64,000 nucleotides of DNA. It comes from Erythrobacter sp. (lineage in GTDB: Bacteria > Pseudomonadota > Alphaproteobacteria > Sphingomonadales > Sphingomonadaceae). Position 1 is the first letter of the stretch. The number at the start of each line of letters is the position of its first letter. Below, piece by piece: positions 36,230 to 45,025 of the stretch. The stretch lies in assembly GCA_029937545.1 (NCBI GenBank), contig JAPYPR010000001.1, positions 281,645 to 345,644 on the forward strand, written 5' to 3'. The translations under genes were made by a program, and so were the position numbers. Below the pieces are notes generated by a model that searched no databases, had not been told where the DNA came from, and was given only the letters and a program-made list of their open reading frames with translations.

Positions 36230-36525
36230 TTGAGAACCAGGATATCCGGCCCGCGCAGGTCATCGGCCCTCTCGGGGAGCCGCTGACGCTCGAGGATCTG
36301 CCGTCGCCGCAGACCAAGCGATGGGTGGTGCGGCGCAAGGCCGAGGTCGTGGCTGCCGTCAATGGCGGACTTCTGTCGATCGACGAGGTTCTGGAGCGCT
36401 ATAGCCTGAGCCTGGAGGAGTTTGCTTCCTGGCAGCGCGCCGTCGACCGCTCCGGCATGCAGGGCCTGCGTGTCACTCGCATCCAGCACTATCGCGATCT
36501 GTACGAACGCCAGCTCAAATACTGA
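36226..36525 (+). CDS. sciP: SciP-type CtrA inhibitor (DUF1153)
   Basis: A 99-aa DNA-binding protein. The DUF1153 core GPLGEPLTLEDLPSPQTKRW through RRKAEVVAAVNGGLLSIDEV and SWQRAVDRSGMQGLRVTRIQ matches Caulobacter SciP, which binds CtrA at its promoters and stops activation of cell-cycle genes. The recognition helix part is a homeodomain-like HTH (about residues 38-75). It overlaps the preceding small gene by 4 nt. With trcR this window holds two cell-cycle regulators. Confidence 0.93.
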   Translation: MIENQDIRPAQVIGPLGEPLTLEDLPSPQTKRWVVRRKAEVVAAVNGGLLSIDEVLERYSLSLEEFASWQRAVDRSGMQGLRVTRIQHYRDLYERQLKY

Positions 36526-36551
36526 GCCGTTCGGGCCGAGACGCGGCCTCG

Positions 36552-36576
36552 GGAACAAAACTCATTACCATCCGCT
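36552..36576 (+). promoter_or_regulatory. Possible EcfG (general stress sigma) promoter of the GlsB gene
   Basis: GGAAC (36552-36556), 16 bases, CGCT (36573-36576). The alphaproteobacterial general stress promoter is GGAAC-N16/17-CGTT, so three of four -10 bases match. It lies about 95 bases before a gene of a family usually stress-induced. Confidence 0.4.
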
Positions 36577-36670
36577 CCTCTAGGTAGTCCTGCACGATGC
36601 AGGAAACCGTTTTCCTGTCGAAGTCTGAAAAAGAATATCAGGCGGTCAGGATAAAACAGGAGGAGATACA

Positions 36671-36937
36671 ATGGGTTGGATTATTGCAATTATCGTCGGC
36701 GGTGTCGCAGGCTGGCTCGCTAGCCTGGTCATGAACCGCGATGCCTCCATGGGCATCTTCTGGAACATCATCGTCGGCATCATCGGTGCGCTGATCGGCA
36801 ACTTCCTTGCCGGCGCCGTTTTCGGCATCGAAGGCACTATCCAGACCTTCAACCTGACCGGCTTCATCATCGCGATCATCGGCGCAATCGTGCTGCTCGG
36901 CATTGCGAACCTCGTCCAGCGTGGACGCGTTCGCTAA
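36671..36937 (+). CDS. GlsB/YeaQ/YmgE family stress-response membrane protein
   Basis: An 88-aa protein of three hydrophobic helices with the family pattern GWIIAIIVGGVAGWLASLVM, NIIVGIIGALIGNFL and FIIAIIGAIVLLGIANLV, called transglycosylase-associated protein in older annotation; biochemical role unknown. A perfect AGGAGG lies 8 bases before the ATG, so it is probably highly expressed. A possible stress promoter lies upstream and a hairpin follows. Confidence 0.92.
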   Translation: MGWIIAIIVGGVAGWLASLVMNRDASMGIFWNIIVGIIGALIGNFLAGAVFGIEGTIQTFNLTGFIIAIIGAIVLLGIANLVQRGRVR

Positions 36938-36967
36938 GCGAACTACCGCTTAATGACCATAAACCGA

Positions 36968-36999
36968 GAGCCGGGGGTCGCGAGATCTCCGGCTCTTGT
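36968..36999 (+). terminator. Terminator after the GlsB gene
   Basis: GAGCCGG (36968-36974) pairs with CCGGCTC (36989-36995) around a 14-base loop, followed by TTGTCGTT. The T-tract is poor, so efficiency is uncertain. Confidence 0.5.
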
Positions 37000-37168
37000 C
37001 GTTATCGGCGGCTCTGAGTTGCCGTTCGTCCACTCATAGTCCACACCGGTCGATAGCCCCTTTGCTCGCGTTTCGCATAAGCTCTAGCGGCTACTGAGCT
37101 AGCATCTTGCGTTAAGTGACCTAGCAGGATAACACACTGCGATCCAAAAGGATGCATACCGGGGCAAT

Positions 37169-38365
37169 ATGGCCATGAATTACGAATCTGGTTTCGAGGC
37201 GGAGCGAGTAGAGCCGATGACTGGCAGTGCTTCGCTCGAATCCGATAGGGCGGATGCAGTGACACGTCGTCGCCGCTGGTACATTGGCGCTGCTATTCTT
37301 GCCTTGCTGCTCGCCATCGGGACCTACTTCGTCGTCTCCGGGGCCGGTGCCGAAGAGAGCGTGGGGGGCGAGGCCCAGTTGCCGAGCGTGACCGTGGTCG
37401 CGCCGGGCCAGAGCACCGTCGATGGCGAGATTTCCGCGACCGGAACGCTTGCAGCTCGCCGCGATTTGCCAGTGGGCGTCGTGGGCGAAGGCGGCCGGGT
37501 CACGGCGATCAGCGTCGATGCCGGCGACTGGGTGCGCCAGGGCCAGGTTCTCGTCTCGATCGATCGCTCGGTCCAGTCGCAGCAGGTCCAGAGCGCCGCG
37601 GCCCAGGTTCAGGTCGCCCAGTCGGACGCCAATATTGCGCAAGCTAATCTCGACCGCTCGCTCCAGCTCGTCGAGCGCGGCTTCGTTTCGGAAGCGGACG
37701 TCGATCGCCTCACCGCAACGCGCGATGCGGCCGTCGCGCGAGTGCGTGTGGCGCAGGCGCAAGTCCGCGAATTGCAGGCGCGCAATGCCCGGCTCAACAT
37801 CGTCGCGCCAGCCTCGGGTCTCGTGCTCGAACGCAATGTTGAGATTGGCCAGACGGTCAGCGCAGGCTCTCCGCCGCTGTTCCGCATCGCCCGGGGAGGC
37901 GAGATGGAAGTGCTCGCGCGCCTCAGCGAAACAGATCTCGCGCAGATCAACGTGGGCACCACGGCCACCGTCACGCCCGTGGGGTCGGACAATAGTTACA
38001 CCGGGAGTGTGTGGCAGGTCGCGCCACTGATCAGTTCGCAAGACCGCCAGGGGACGGCGCGGATCGCGCTGCCTTATGCGGAAGGCCTGCGGCCCGGCGG
38101 TTTCGCGACGGTCTTAATCAAGAGCGGCACGGTCAGCGCTCCGATCCTGCCCGAAAGCGCGATCCAGTCGGACGACGAGGGCAGCTATGTCCTCATCGTC
38201 GACGCGGAAAATACGGTGCAGCGCCGCAATATCGAGCTCGGCCAGGTGACTTCCGAAGGCATCGTCATCGCAGACGGGCTCGCAGGCAATGAGCGGGTGG
38301 TGCTGCGCGCGGCCGGCTTCCTCAATCCGGGCGAAACGGTCCGCCCCATCGCCGACGGCGCGTGA
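37169..38365 (+). CDS. Efflux RND transporter periplasmic adaptor subunit
   Basis: Membrane-fusion protein of 398 aa. Short cytoplasmic N terminus (1-38), one membrane anchor (about 39-60), then the barrel-sandwich lipoyl halves (PVGVVGEGGRVTAISVDAGD; LNIVAPASGLVLERNVEIGQ), a coiled-coil hairpin (about 135-215) and beta-barrel/membrane-proximal domains. It connects the RND pump encoded 14 bases downstream to an outer-membrane channel, whose gene is not in the window. Drug or lipid efflux is typical; substrate unknown. Confidence 0.93.
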   Translation: MAMNYESGFEAERVEPMTGSASLESDRADAVTRRRRWYIGAAILALLLAIGTYFVVSGAGAEESVGGEAQLPSVTVVAPGQSTVDGEISATGTLAARRDLPVGVVGEGGRVTAISVDAGDWVRQGQVLVSIDRSVQSQQVQSAAAQVQVAQSDANIAQANLDRSLQLVERGFVSEADVDRLTATRDAAVARVRVAQAQVRELQARNARLNIVAPASGLVLERNVEIGQTVSAGSPPLFRIARGGEMEVLARLSETDLAQINVGTTATVTPVGSDNSYTGSVWQVAPLISSQDRQGTARIALPYAEGLRPGGFATVLIKSGTVSAPILPESAIQSDDEGSYVLIVDAENTVQRRNIELGQVTSEGIVIADGLAGNERVVLRAAGFLNPGETVRPIADGA

Positions 38366-38378
38366 GCGGGACAAGCAC

Positions 38379-41300
38379 ATGAATTTTCGTAACATCTCCG
38401 CCTGGTCGATCCGGAACCCGGTCATTCCGCTGGTCGCGTTCACGGTGCTGCTACTGGCCGGCCTGATCAGCTTCATGCGGATGGATGTCGTGAACAATCC
38501 CGACATCGAATTCCCGGCAGTCAGCGTGAATATTTCGCAGCCGGGCGCCGCGCCGACCGAGATCGAGAACCAGATCACCCAGCGGGTCGAGGCCGCCGTG
38601 CGCTCGATCAACGGCGTGAAGACGATCAATTCCACCGCTCGTGAGGGTGGGTCCAACACATTCATCGAGTTCGAAATCGGCACCGATCCGAATGATGCCG
38701 TCTCGGAAGTGAAAAACGCGATCGACACCGTCCGCGGCTCCCTTCCCGACGGCATTCTGGAGCCGCGCATCACCAAAGAGGAGATTTCGGGGGGCTTCCT
38801 GGCCATCTACGCCGTCGAGGCGGACGACATGACGATCGAGGGCCTCAGTTGGTTCATCGACGACACCGTTGCAAAGCAGCTCCTCTCAGTCGAGGGGATG
38901 GCCGAGGTCAATCGCTTCGGGGGGGTCGATCGCGAGATCGAGGTCATCCTCGACCTGCCGCGGATGCAGGCGCTCGGCGTGACCGCCAGCCAGATCAACG
39001 GCGTGCTCCGCCAGAACAATATCGACGCAGCCGGCGGTGTTACCGAGGTGGGCGGAACCCGTCAGTCGGTGCGCGTGCTGGGTAACAATGCTTCGGCCTA
39101 TGAGCTCGGCGAGCGACGTATCCAGCTCGGCGGCGGGCGGACGGTCAAGCTGGCCGACGTGGCCACCGTGCGCGACGGCTATTCGGAACGGACATCGATC
39201 AGCACGGTGCGCGACAAGGAAGTCGTGAACTTCGCCATGAGCCGCGCCAAGGGCGCATCGGACGTCACCGTTTACGAAAATGCTCTCGAAAAGATTGCGG
39301 AAATCGAAGCCGAGAATCCCGGCGTCAAATTCATCCCGCTATTCAACACGGTCAAGTATACAAAGGACCAGTACGAGAGCGCGATGGCCGCGATGATCGA
39401 GGGTGCCATCCTCGCCGTGGTGGTCGTGTTCTTTTTCCTGCGCGACTGGCGCGCGACGGCGATTTCCGCCGTGGCGATTCCGCTCTCGGCCATCCCGACC
39501 TTCTGGTTCATGGACCTGCTCGGCTTCAATTTGAATCAGCTGTCGCTGCTTGCTCTGGCCCTTGTCGCCGGGGTGCTGGTCGACGACGCGATCGTGGAGA
39601 TCGAGAACATCGTGCGCCATATGCGCATGGGCAAAAGCGCATATCAGGCATCAATCGACGCTGCGGACGAGATCGGCCTGCCGGTGGTCGCGACCAGCTT
39701 CTGCATCGTCGCGGTGTTCTTCCCGGTCGGCGCCATGCCTGGAATTTCCGGACAGTTCTTCAAGAACTTCGGATTCACCGTGGTGGTCGCGGTGCTGATG
39801 TCGCTCGCCGTGGCGCGCATGATTACCCCTATGCTGGCGGCCTATTTTCTCAAAGCCCAGGGCGAGGCTTCGCATGGCGAAGGGCCAATGATGGACCGGT
39901 ACATGAGCGTCCTTCGGTGGTCGCTCGACCGTGGCAAAATGCATCGCATTCGCGAAGGCCTCGAGGAACCGCGGCATCGCTGGCTTTACGTGCTGGCGCT
40001 TTTCCTTGTGATCGTCGGTGCGCTCGCGGTCGGTGCTGCAGGTACTTTCGGCGCATTCGGCGCAATCTCGAGCCTTGGTATTCCGGAAATGATTACGGCT
40101 GGCGGCGAAAACATACTCGCTTCCGTGATTGCGAAAATTGCCGCTCTCGCTCAGCTGGCTTTGGCATTGGGCGCAGGTGTGCTCGCCACGATCCTCTATT
40201 TCCGGCTCCTCGGCGTCATCTCGGGCTTTTTCGGAAAGCATATCCGTGACGTGTGGCAATACCTCTATGCTCGCTTTGTCGATCACCGGGTATGGATGCT
40301 TGGCATCGGCTATTTTTCGCTTCTCCTTACCATTCTGCTGTTCTCGGCAACGCCTGCGCAGTTTCAACCGTCGATAAACGTCGATAACAGCCAGGTTGAA
40401 ATCGAAATGGTGCCGGGCACGACGCTGGAGACGACCGCGCGTGTGACCGGCCAGGTGGCCGATCTGCTGTACGAGCAACAGGAGGTCGAACTCGCGCTCG
40501 AGCGCGTGCGTGAGGGGCAGGCGACAATCTTCGTAACGCTAAAGCCCGACCGCGACCGAACCTCGATAGAATTCGAGCGCAGCCTCGCACCGACCCTAGC
40601 GCAGATTCCCGATGCCCGTGTACGTTTCGCCTCGCAATCGGGTGGGTTCGGCTCGGGCCGCGATATGACCGTACTGCTGGCCGGATCGGATCCAGAGCTG
40701 CTCAACGAGACCGCGACCCAGCTGGTAGAGCAGATGCAGGGCCTCGAGACTCTCGTGGCGCCGCGCATTTCCGCGGACATCAATCGGCCGGAAATCGTCA
40801 TTCAGCCGCGCGAGGATATCGCCGCGGAACTGGGTGTATCCACCATAGCGCTGAGCCAGACCATCCGCATCGCGACGCTCGGCGAGATCGAGCAGAATGC
40901 GGCGAAATTTTCGCTGTCGGATCGTCAGATTCCGATCCGCGTAAAACTGTCGGAGCAATCCCGCGAAAACCTCGATACGATCCGAAATCTGCCGGTGCAG
41001 ACAGCCAGCGGTGGTTCGGTGCCTCTCTCCCGCGTGGCTGAGGTCACCTTCGGCTCAGGCCCGACGACGATCCAGCGCTACAACCAGAACCGCCGCGTTC
41101 TGGTCGGGGCAGACCTTGCCAGCGGGGTGCTGGAAGGCGTTGCTCAAGAACAGATCGATGCCCTGCCGATCCTTCAGGATCTGCCGACGGGCGTCGTGCG
41201 CGACGTGGTCGGCCAGCAGGAAATCCAGCAAGAGCTGACCGATAACTTCAGTGTCGCCCTGCCGACCGGCGTAATGCTCGTTTTCGCAGTGCTGGTGCTA

Positions 41301-41840
41301 CTCTATGGCAAGGTTATCAGTCCATTGGTCAATATGACCTCGCTCGCGCTCGCGCCGCTCGGCGGTATCCTGCTTGTCTGGCTGGTAGGTCAGCCGGTCT
41401 CCATGCCCGTTCTGATCGGCACGCTATTGCTGCTCGGTATCGTTTCGAAGAATTCGATCCTGTTGATTGATTTCGCGATCGAGGAAATGGCGAGAGGGAC
41501 ACGCAAGTTCGAGGCGATTATGGATGCGGGCCACAAGCGCGCCCAGCCGATCGTGATGACTACAGTTGCCATGGTCGCGGGCATGGTCCCGACCGCCTTG
41601 TCATTGTCCGGCGACGGAGCGTGGCGCGCACCCATGGGTACAATGGTTATCGGCGGCCTTATCCTATCGACGCTCCTGACTCTCTTGATCGTGCCCGCTG
41701 GCTTCAGCCTGGCGGACGGCTTCGAGAAGCGCATCGGCCCATGGCTGCGCCAGCGCATGCTCACCTATCGCCCGGGTGACGACAAGCGCGGGCTGGCCGG
41801 CACGGGAACGGCCGAACCGGGGGCAGAGCCCGCCGAGTGA
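38379..41840 (+). CDS. RND efflux pump, inner-membrane subunit with extra membrane segment
   Basis: Proton-driven exporter of 1153 aa (usual 1030-1060). HAE1-type features: proton-relay Asp402 and Asp403 in GVLVDDAIVEIEN and the Lys in GIVSKNSILLIDFA. Between helix 6 and the normal helix 7 (WMLGIGYFSLLLT, from about 639) there is an additional stretch, residues about 535-635, with two more hydrophobic segments (LYVLALFLVIVGALAVG and LAQLALALGAGVLATILYF). The ATG at 38379 (MNFRNISAWSIRNP) starts 13 bases after the adaptor stop. Stop overlaps the DUF445 start. Confidence 0.93.
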   Translation: MNFRNISAWSIRNPVIPLVAFTVLLLAGLISFMRMDVVNNPDIEFPAVSVNISQPGAAPTEIENQITQRVEAAVRSINGVKTINSTAREGGSNTFIEFEIGTDPNDAVSEVKNAIDTVRGSLPDGILEPRITKEEISGGFLAIYAVEADDMTIEGLSWFIDDTVAKQLLSVEGMAEVNRFGGVDREIEVILDLPRMQALGVTASQINGVLRQNNIDAAGGVTEVGGTRQSVRVLGNNASAYELGERRIQLGGGRTVKLADVATVRDGYSERTSISTVRDKEVVNFAMSRAKGASDVTVYENALEKIAEIEAENPGVKFIPLFNTVKYTKDQYESAMAAMIEGAILAVVVVFFFLRDWRATAISAVAIPLSAIPTFWFMDLLGFNLNQLSLLALALVAGVLVDDAIVEIENIVRHMRMGKSAYQASIDAADEIGLPVVATSFCIVAVFFPVGAMPGISGQFFKNFGFTVVVAVLMSLAVARMITPMLAAYFLKAQGEASHGEGPMMDRYMSVLRWSLDRGKMHRIREGLEEPRHRWLYVLALFLVIVGALAVGAAGTFGAFGAISSLGIPEMITAGGENILASVIAKIAALAQLALALGAGVLATILYFRLLGVISGFFGKHIRDVWQYLYARFVDHRVWMLGIGYFSLLLTILLFSATPAQFQPSINVDNSQVEIEMVPGTTLETTARVTGQVADLLYEQQEVELALERVREGQATIFVTLKPDRDRTSIEFERSLAPTLAQIPDARVRFASQSGGFGSGRDMTVLLAGSDPELLNETATQLVEQMQGLETLVAPRISADINRPEIVIQPREDIAAELGVSTIALSQTIRIATLGEIEQNAAKFSLSDRQIPIRVKLSEQSRENLDTIRNLPVQTASGGSVPLSRVAEVTFGSGPTTIQRYNQNRRVLVGADLASGVLEGVAQEQIDALPILQDLPTGVVRDVVGQQEIQQELTDNFSVALPTGVMLVFAVLVLLYGKVISPLVNMTSLALAPLGGILLVWLVGQPVSMPVLIGTLLLLGIVSKNSILLIDFAIEEMARGTRKFEAIMDAGHKRAQPIVMTTVAMVAGMVPTALSLSGDGAWRAPMGTMVIGGLILSTLLTLLIVPAGFSLADGFEKRIGPWLRQRMLTYRPGDDKRGLAGTGTAEPGAEPAE

Positions 41841-43114
41841 ACGATCCCCGCCACGCCGGCCCAGTCTCCGCGCCTCCGGCATTGCCGCCGGATCGTGCGC
41901 GGATCATGCGGCGGACCGCCACCGGGCTGATAGTCTTGATGGCGGGCCTGTTCCTGCTGTCGGGCCGCTATCTCGAAGTACATCCGGCGTGGGGCTATCT
42001 CCACGCCTTTGCGGAGGCCGCCATGGTCGGCGGGCTAGCCGACTGGTTCGCGGTGACGGCGCTGTTCCGCCGCCCGCTCGGCCTGCCGATCCCGCACACT
42101 GCGATCATCCCGGAGAACAAGGACCGCATCGCCGACACGATGGCGGGCTTCCTGCGCGAAAACTTCCTCACCCCCGCAGTCGTGGGACGGCGGATGGGAT
42201 CGATGAACCTCGCCAAAGCGGTTGGCAGCTATCTTGCCGATCCCAAGGCGACGCGCGACTCGCGTATCCGGCTGGGTGCGGGCGAGCTAGCGGTTGAGGT
42301 GCTCGAATCGCTCGACCCCGAGCGGCTCGGCACGCAGGTGCGCAGCGGCATCAAGTCGCAGCTCGACAAGCTCGAGATCGCGCCGCTGATCGGCGGGATG
42401 CTCACCGCCATGATGGCGGACGGCAAGCACAAGCCGTTGATCGACAAGATCATTCGCTGGGCCGGGCTGGTGCTCGAAGACAATGAGGAGCTGGTGCGCG
42501 AGATGGTCCATCGCCGGGCCAACGGCATCCTGCGCTTCACCGGGCTGGACGAACGGCTAGCCAATTCGGTGATCGATGGGCTGTACAAGCTGCTCGCCGA
42601 GGTGCTTGTCGACCCGAACCATCCGCTGCGCGACAAGATCGAGGAAGGCCTTGCCGAATTCGCCACCGGTCTGCGCGAAGATCCTGAACTGCAGGCCCGC
42701 ATCGAGCGGATGAAACGCGAAATGCTCGGCAATCCGGCGATCGCCGAATGGTGGCAAGGTACGTGGGAACGCATCCGCGCGAACCTTATTGTCTCGATCC
42801 GCGAATCGGGTGGGCTCGGCTCGGGTTATGTCAGCGAGACCTTGGCCGAGCTCGGCGGGGCGCTACGCAACGATCTGCGCCTGCAACGCCAGATCAACCG
42901 CTTCGCCCGCCGCACGGCAGTGGGGATCGCGACGCGCTATGGCGACCAGATCGTGCGGCTGGTGTCCGAAACCGTGCGCCGCTGGGACGCGCATACGATC
43001 ACCGACCGGGTCGAAAGCGCCGTTGGCCGCGACCTCCAGTTCATCCGCATCAACGGGACGATGGTCGGCGGGCTAGTGGGCTTGACGATCCACGCGGGGA
43101 CCCAGCTGTTCTAG
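41837..43114 (+). CDS. DUF445 family membrane protein
   Basis: A 425-aa protein with an N-terminal pair of hydrophobic segments (about 30-50 and 58-80, with the family block AEAAMVGGLADWFAVTALFR), a long helical middle region and a C-terminal membrane segment (GTMVGGLVGLTIHAGTQ). The function of DUF445 is unknown. GTG start overlaps the RND stop (GTGA), so it is co-translated with the pump and may belong to the same envelope system. Confidence 0.9.
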   Translation: MNDPRHAGPVSAPPALPPDRARIMRRTATGLIVLMAGLFLLSGRYLEVHPAWGYLHAFAEAAMVGGLADWFAVTALFRRPLGLPIPHTAIIPENKDRIADTMAGFLRENFLTPAVVGRRMGSMNLAKAVGSYLADPKATRDSRIRLGAGELAVEVLESLDPERLGTQVRSGIKSQLDKLEIAPLIGGMLTAMMADGKHKPLIDKIIRWAGLVLEDNEELVREMVHRRANGILRFTGLDERLANSVIDGLYKLLAEVLVDPNHPLRDKIEEGLAEFATGLREDPELQARIERMKREMLGNPAIAEWWQGTWERIRANLIVSIRESGGLGSGYVSETLAELGGALRNDLRLQRQINRFARRTAVGIATRYGDQIVRLVSETVRRWDAHTITDRVESAVGRDLQFIRINGTMVGGLVGLTIHAGTQLF

Positions 43115-43124
43115 GACCGGACAA

Positions 43125-43991
43125 TCAATTGGTCTGGTAGATTACCGACGTCTTCCAGACGCCGTATTGCGGCTCACCATTGGCATCGGTCGCCGGTTCG
43201 AACGTAGCGTTCCGCATGAGGCCGAAACAGACGTAATCGTCAAACGCGGCAGGCCGGTCGGACTGGGCGATCTGGCAGGATGTCGGCTTGCCGTCTCGAT
43301 TCACGATCATTTTCACGGACACTTCGCCGCCGATGCCTTTTTGCAGCATACGGGACGGATAGTATTCCTGGATTTCCCGTACCAACTTTCGCCGGTTCTT
43401 TGGTTTCGGTGAACTGGCAAGCTCGGAAATGCTTTCGGGGTCGAGCCGAAGTGTTTCGACCAAATCGCCCACGCACAAGCGCATCGCGTCCAGTGGCGCA
43501 TTCATCGGCCCCAATTGGAGGACGATCGGATCGGGTATGCCCTTCTCAAGCCGCAATTCCGTAATCGCGGTTTCCGTTTCGGATCCGATATTCACCACCG
43601 CGAATTCGCCTTGTTTCGCCCCGTCGGGGACGGGGGCAAGATGGATGCCGTGCATGAGGATAAAAGGCGGATCGGCGTCCTTCAGTTCTCCTGCAAGGAA
43701 GCTCCGCTCCGTGCCTTCTTCATCAGGGCCGAAGGTAATCCGGATAATGCGGTTGGAACTCGTATCGACGGGCTCGCCGAAAACAGCGAGGTTGTAAAAT
43801 GGTTCGCGCCCAGTCTGTTCGATATGCAGTATGACCCGCTCGTCACCTTCTCCAAACTCGCGGATAAGGCGACACTTGTCTTCGGCATGGTCCACGTTCC
43901 ATGGAGAGACCGGAGAGAGGCGAAGCGTGTCGTCGGCCCGCGCAACGCTCGGCGGAGCGCCGAATGCGAGCGCCGTCGCCGTTAGAAGCAA
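43125..43991 (-). CDS. TonB-C-terminal-like periplasmic protein; amber codon in the apparent native start region
   Basis: From TTG 43991 the product is 288 aa: a signal peptide core (LLLTATALAFGAPPSVARA), a middle domain of unknown type and a C-terminal region (about 195-288) like the TonB C domain (GGEVSVKMIVNRDGKPTSC). On the minus strand an ATG at 44012 with GGGGA seven bases upstream reads MFDFK, then TAG (43997-43995), then NLLLTATAL in the same frame; with a sense codon there it would be a textbook signal peptide. So the gene may be inactivated, or use the TTG weakly. Convergent with DUF445. Confidence 0.7.
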   Translation of the reverse strand: MLLTATALAFGAPPSVARADDTLRLSPVSPWNVDHAEDKCRLIREFGEGDERVILHIEQTGREPFYNLAVFGEPVDTSSNRIIRITFGPDEEGTERSFLAGELKDADPPFILMHGIHLAPVPDGAKQGEFAVVNIGSETETAITELRLEKGIPDPIVLQLGPMNAPLDAMRLCVGDLVETLRLDPESISELASSPKPKNRRKLVREIQEYYPSRMLQKGIGGEVSVKMIVNRDGKPTSCQIAQSDRPAAFDDYVCFGLMRNATFEPATDANGEPQYGVWKTSVIYQTN

Positions 43992-44017
43992 ATTCTATTT
44001 GAAATCGAACATTATAA

Positions 44018-44046
44018 ATCCCCGCCGTCGCGATAACGGCGGGGAT
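44018..44046 (-). terminator. Hairpin between etfA and the TonB-like gene
   Basis: ATCCCCGCCGT (44046-44036 on the minus strand) pairs perfectly with ACGGCGGGGAT (44028-44018), a 11-bp stem with a 7-base loop, followed by TTATAATG. It starts 22 bases after the etfA stop. Its second arm contains the GGGGA that would be the ribosome-binding site of the TonB-like gene, so folding could both end etf transcripts and hide that site. Confidence 0.6.
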
Positions 44047-44068
44047 CGATACTGTCCAGCTATCGGAC

Positions 44069-44998
44069 CTAAAGCTTTTCGGTAAGCTCCGGCACCGCCT
44101 TGTAGAGATCGGCGACGAGGCCGATGTCGGCGACCTGGAAGATCGGGGCATCCTCGTCCTTGTTGATGGCGATGATGGTCTTGGAATCCTTCATGCCAGC
44201 AAGGTGCTGGATCGCGCCGGAAATGCCGATGGCGATGTAGACTTCCGGCGCCACGATCTTGCCCGTCTGGCCGACCTGGTAGTCGTTGGGGACGTAGCCC
44301 GCATCGACTGCCGCACGGCTTGCGCCGATGCCTGCGCCGAGCTTGTCGGCGAGCGGGGTAATAACCTCGTCGAAGGTTTCCGCATCCTTGAGCGCGCGGC
44401 CGCCGGAAACGATGATCTTGGCGCTGGTCAGCTCGGGACGATCGCTCTCGGCGATTTCTTCGCTGACGAAGCTGGAAATGCCTGCATCGGTCGGTCCGGA
44501 GATTTCCTCGACCGTACCGGAACCGCCCTCGGGTTCCGCCTTGTCGAAGGCGGTGCCACGCACCGTCAGGACCAGCTTGTCCTCGGTGCTTTCGACCGTT
44601 GCGATGGCGTTACCGGCGTAGATCGGGCGGGTGAAGGTCTTGTCGCCTTCGACCGAGAGGATGTCCGAAATTTGCATCACGTCGAGCAGCGCGGCCACGC
44701 GCGGAGCGACGTTCTTGCCCGTAGTGGTGGCCGGTGCGACGAAGGCGTCGTGATGGCCCATCTGGTCGGCGATCAGCGGCGCTACGTTCTCGGGCAGCGC
44801 GTGCTCGTAAGCCGGATCGTCGGCGAGGTGGACCTTGCCCACCCCGGCAATCTTGGCAGCGGCATCGGCTACCGCGCGGCAGCCCGAGCCGGCGACCAGC
44901 AGGTGGACTTCACCCAGCTTCGAAGCGGCGGTGACCGCAGCCAGCGTGGCGTCGGCCATGGTGGAATTGTCGTGTTCGACCCAAACGAGGGTTTTCAT
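44069..44998 (-). CDS. etfA: Electron transfer flavoprotein subunit alpha
   Basis: FAD-binding subunit (309 aa) that takes electrons from acyl-CoA dehydrogenases and passes them to ETF-ubiquinone oxidoreductase. Domain I covers about 1-185 and the FAD domain about 190-309, with [35 protein letters not shown] and AIQHLAGM. It follows etfB by 27 bases as usual. Confidence 0.96.
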   Translation of the reverse strand: MKTLVWVEHDNSTMADATLAAVTAASKLGEVHLLVAGSGCRAVADAAAKIAGVGKVHLADDPAYEHALPENVAPLIADQMGHHDAFVAPATTTGKNVAPRVAALLDVMQISDILSVEGDKTFTRPIYAGNAIATVESTEDKLVLTVRGTAFDKAEPEGGSGTVEEISGPTDAGISSFVSEEIAESDRPELTSAKIIVSGGRALKDAETFDEVITPLADKLGAGIGASRAAVDAGYVPNDYQVGQTGKIVAPEVYIAIGISGAIQHLAGMKDSKTIIAINKDEDAPIFQVADIGLVADLYKAVPELTEKL

Positions 44999-45025
44999 AT
45001 CTGTGTTCCTTCTCGTTGGAGTGGA

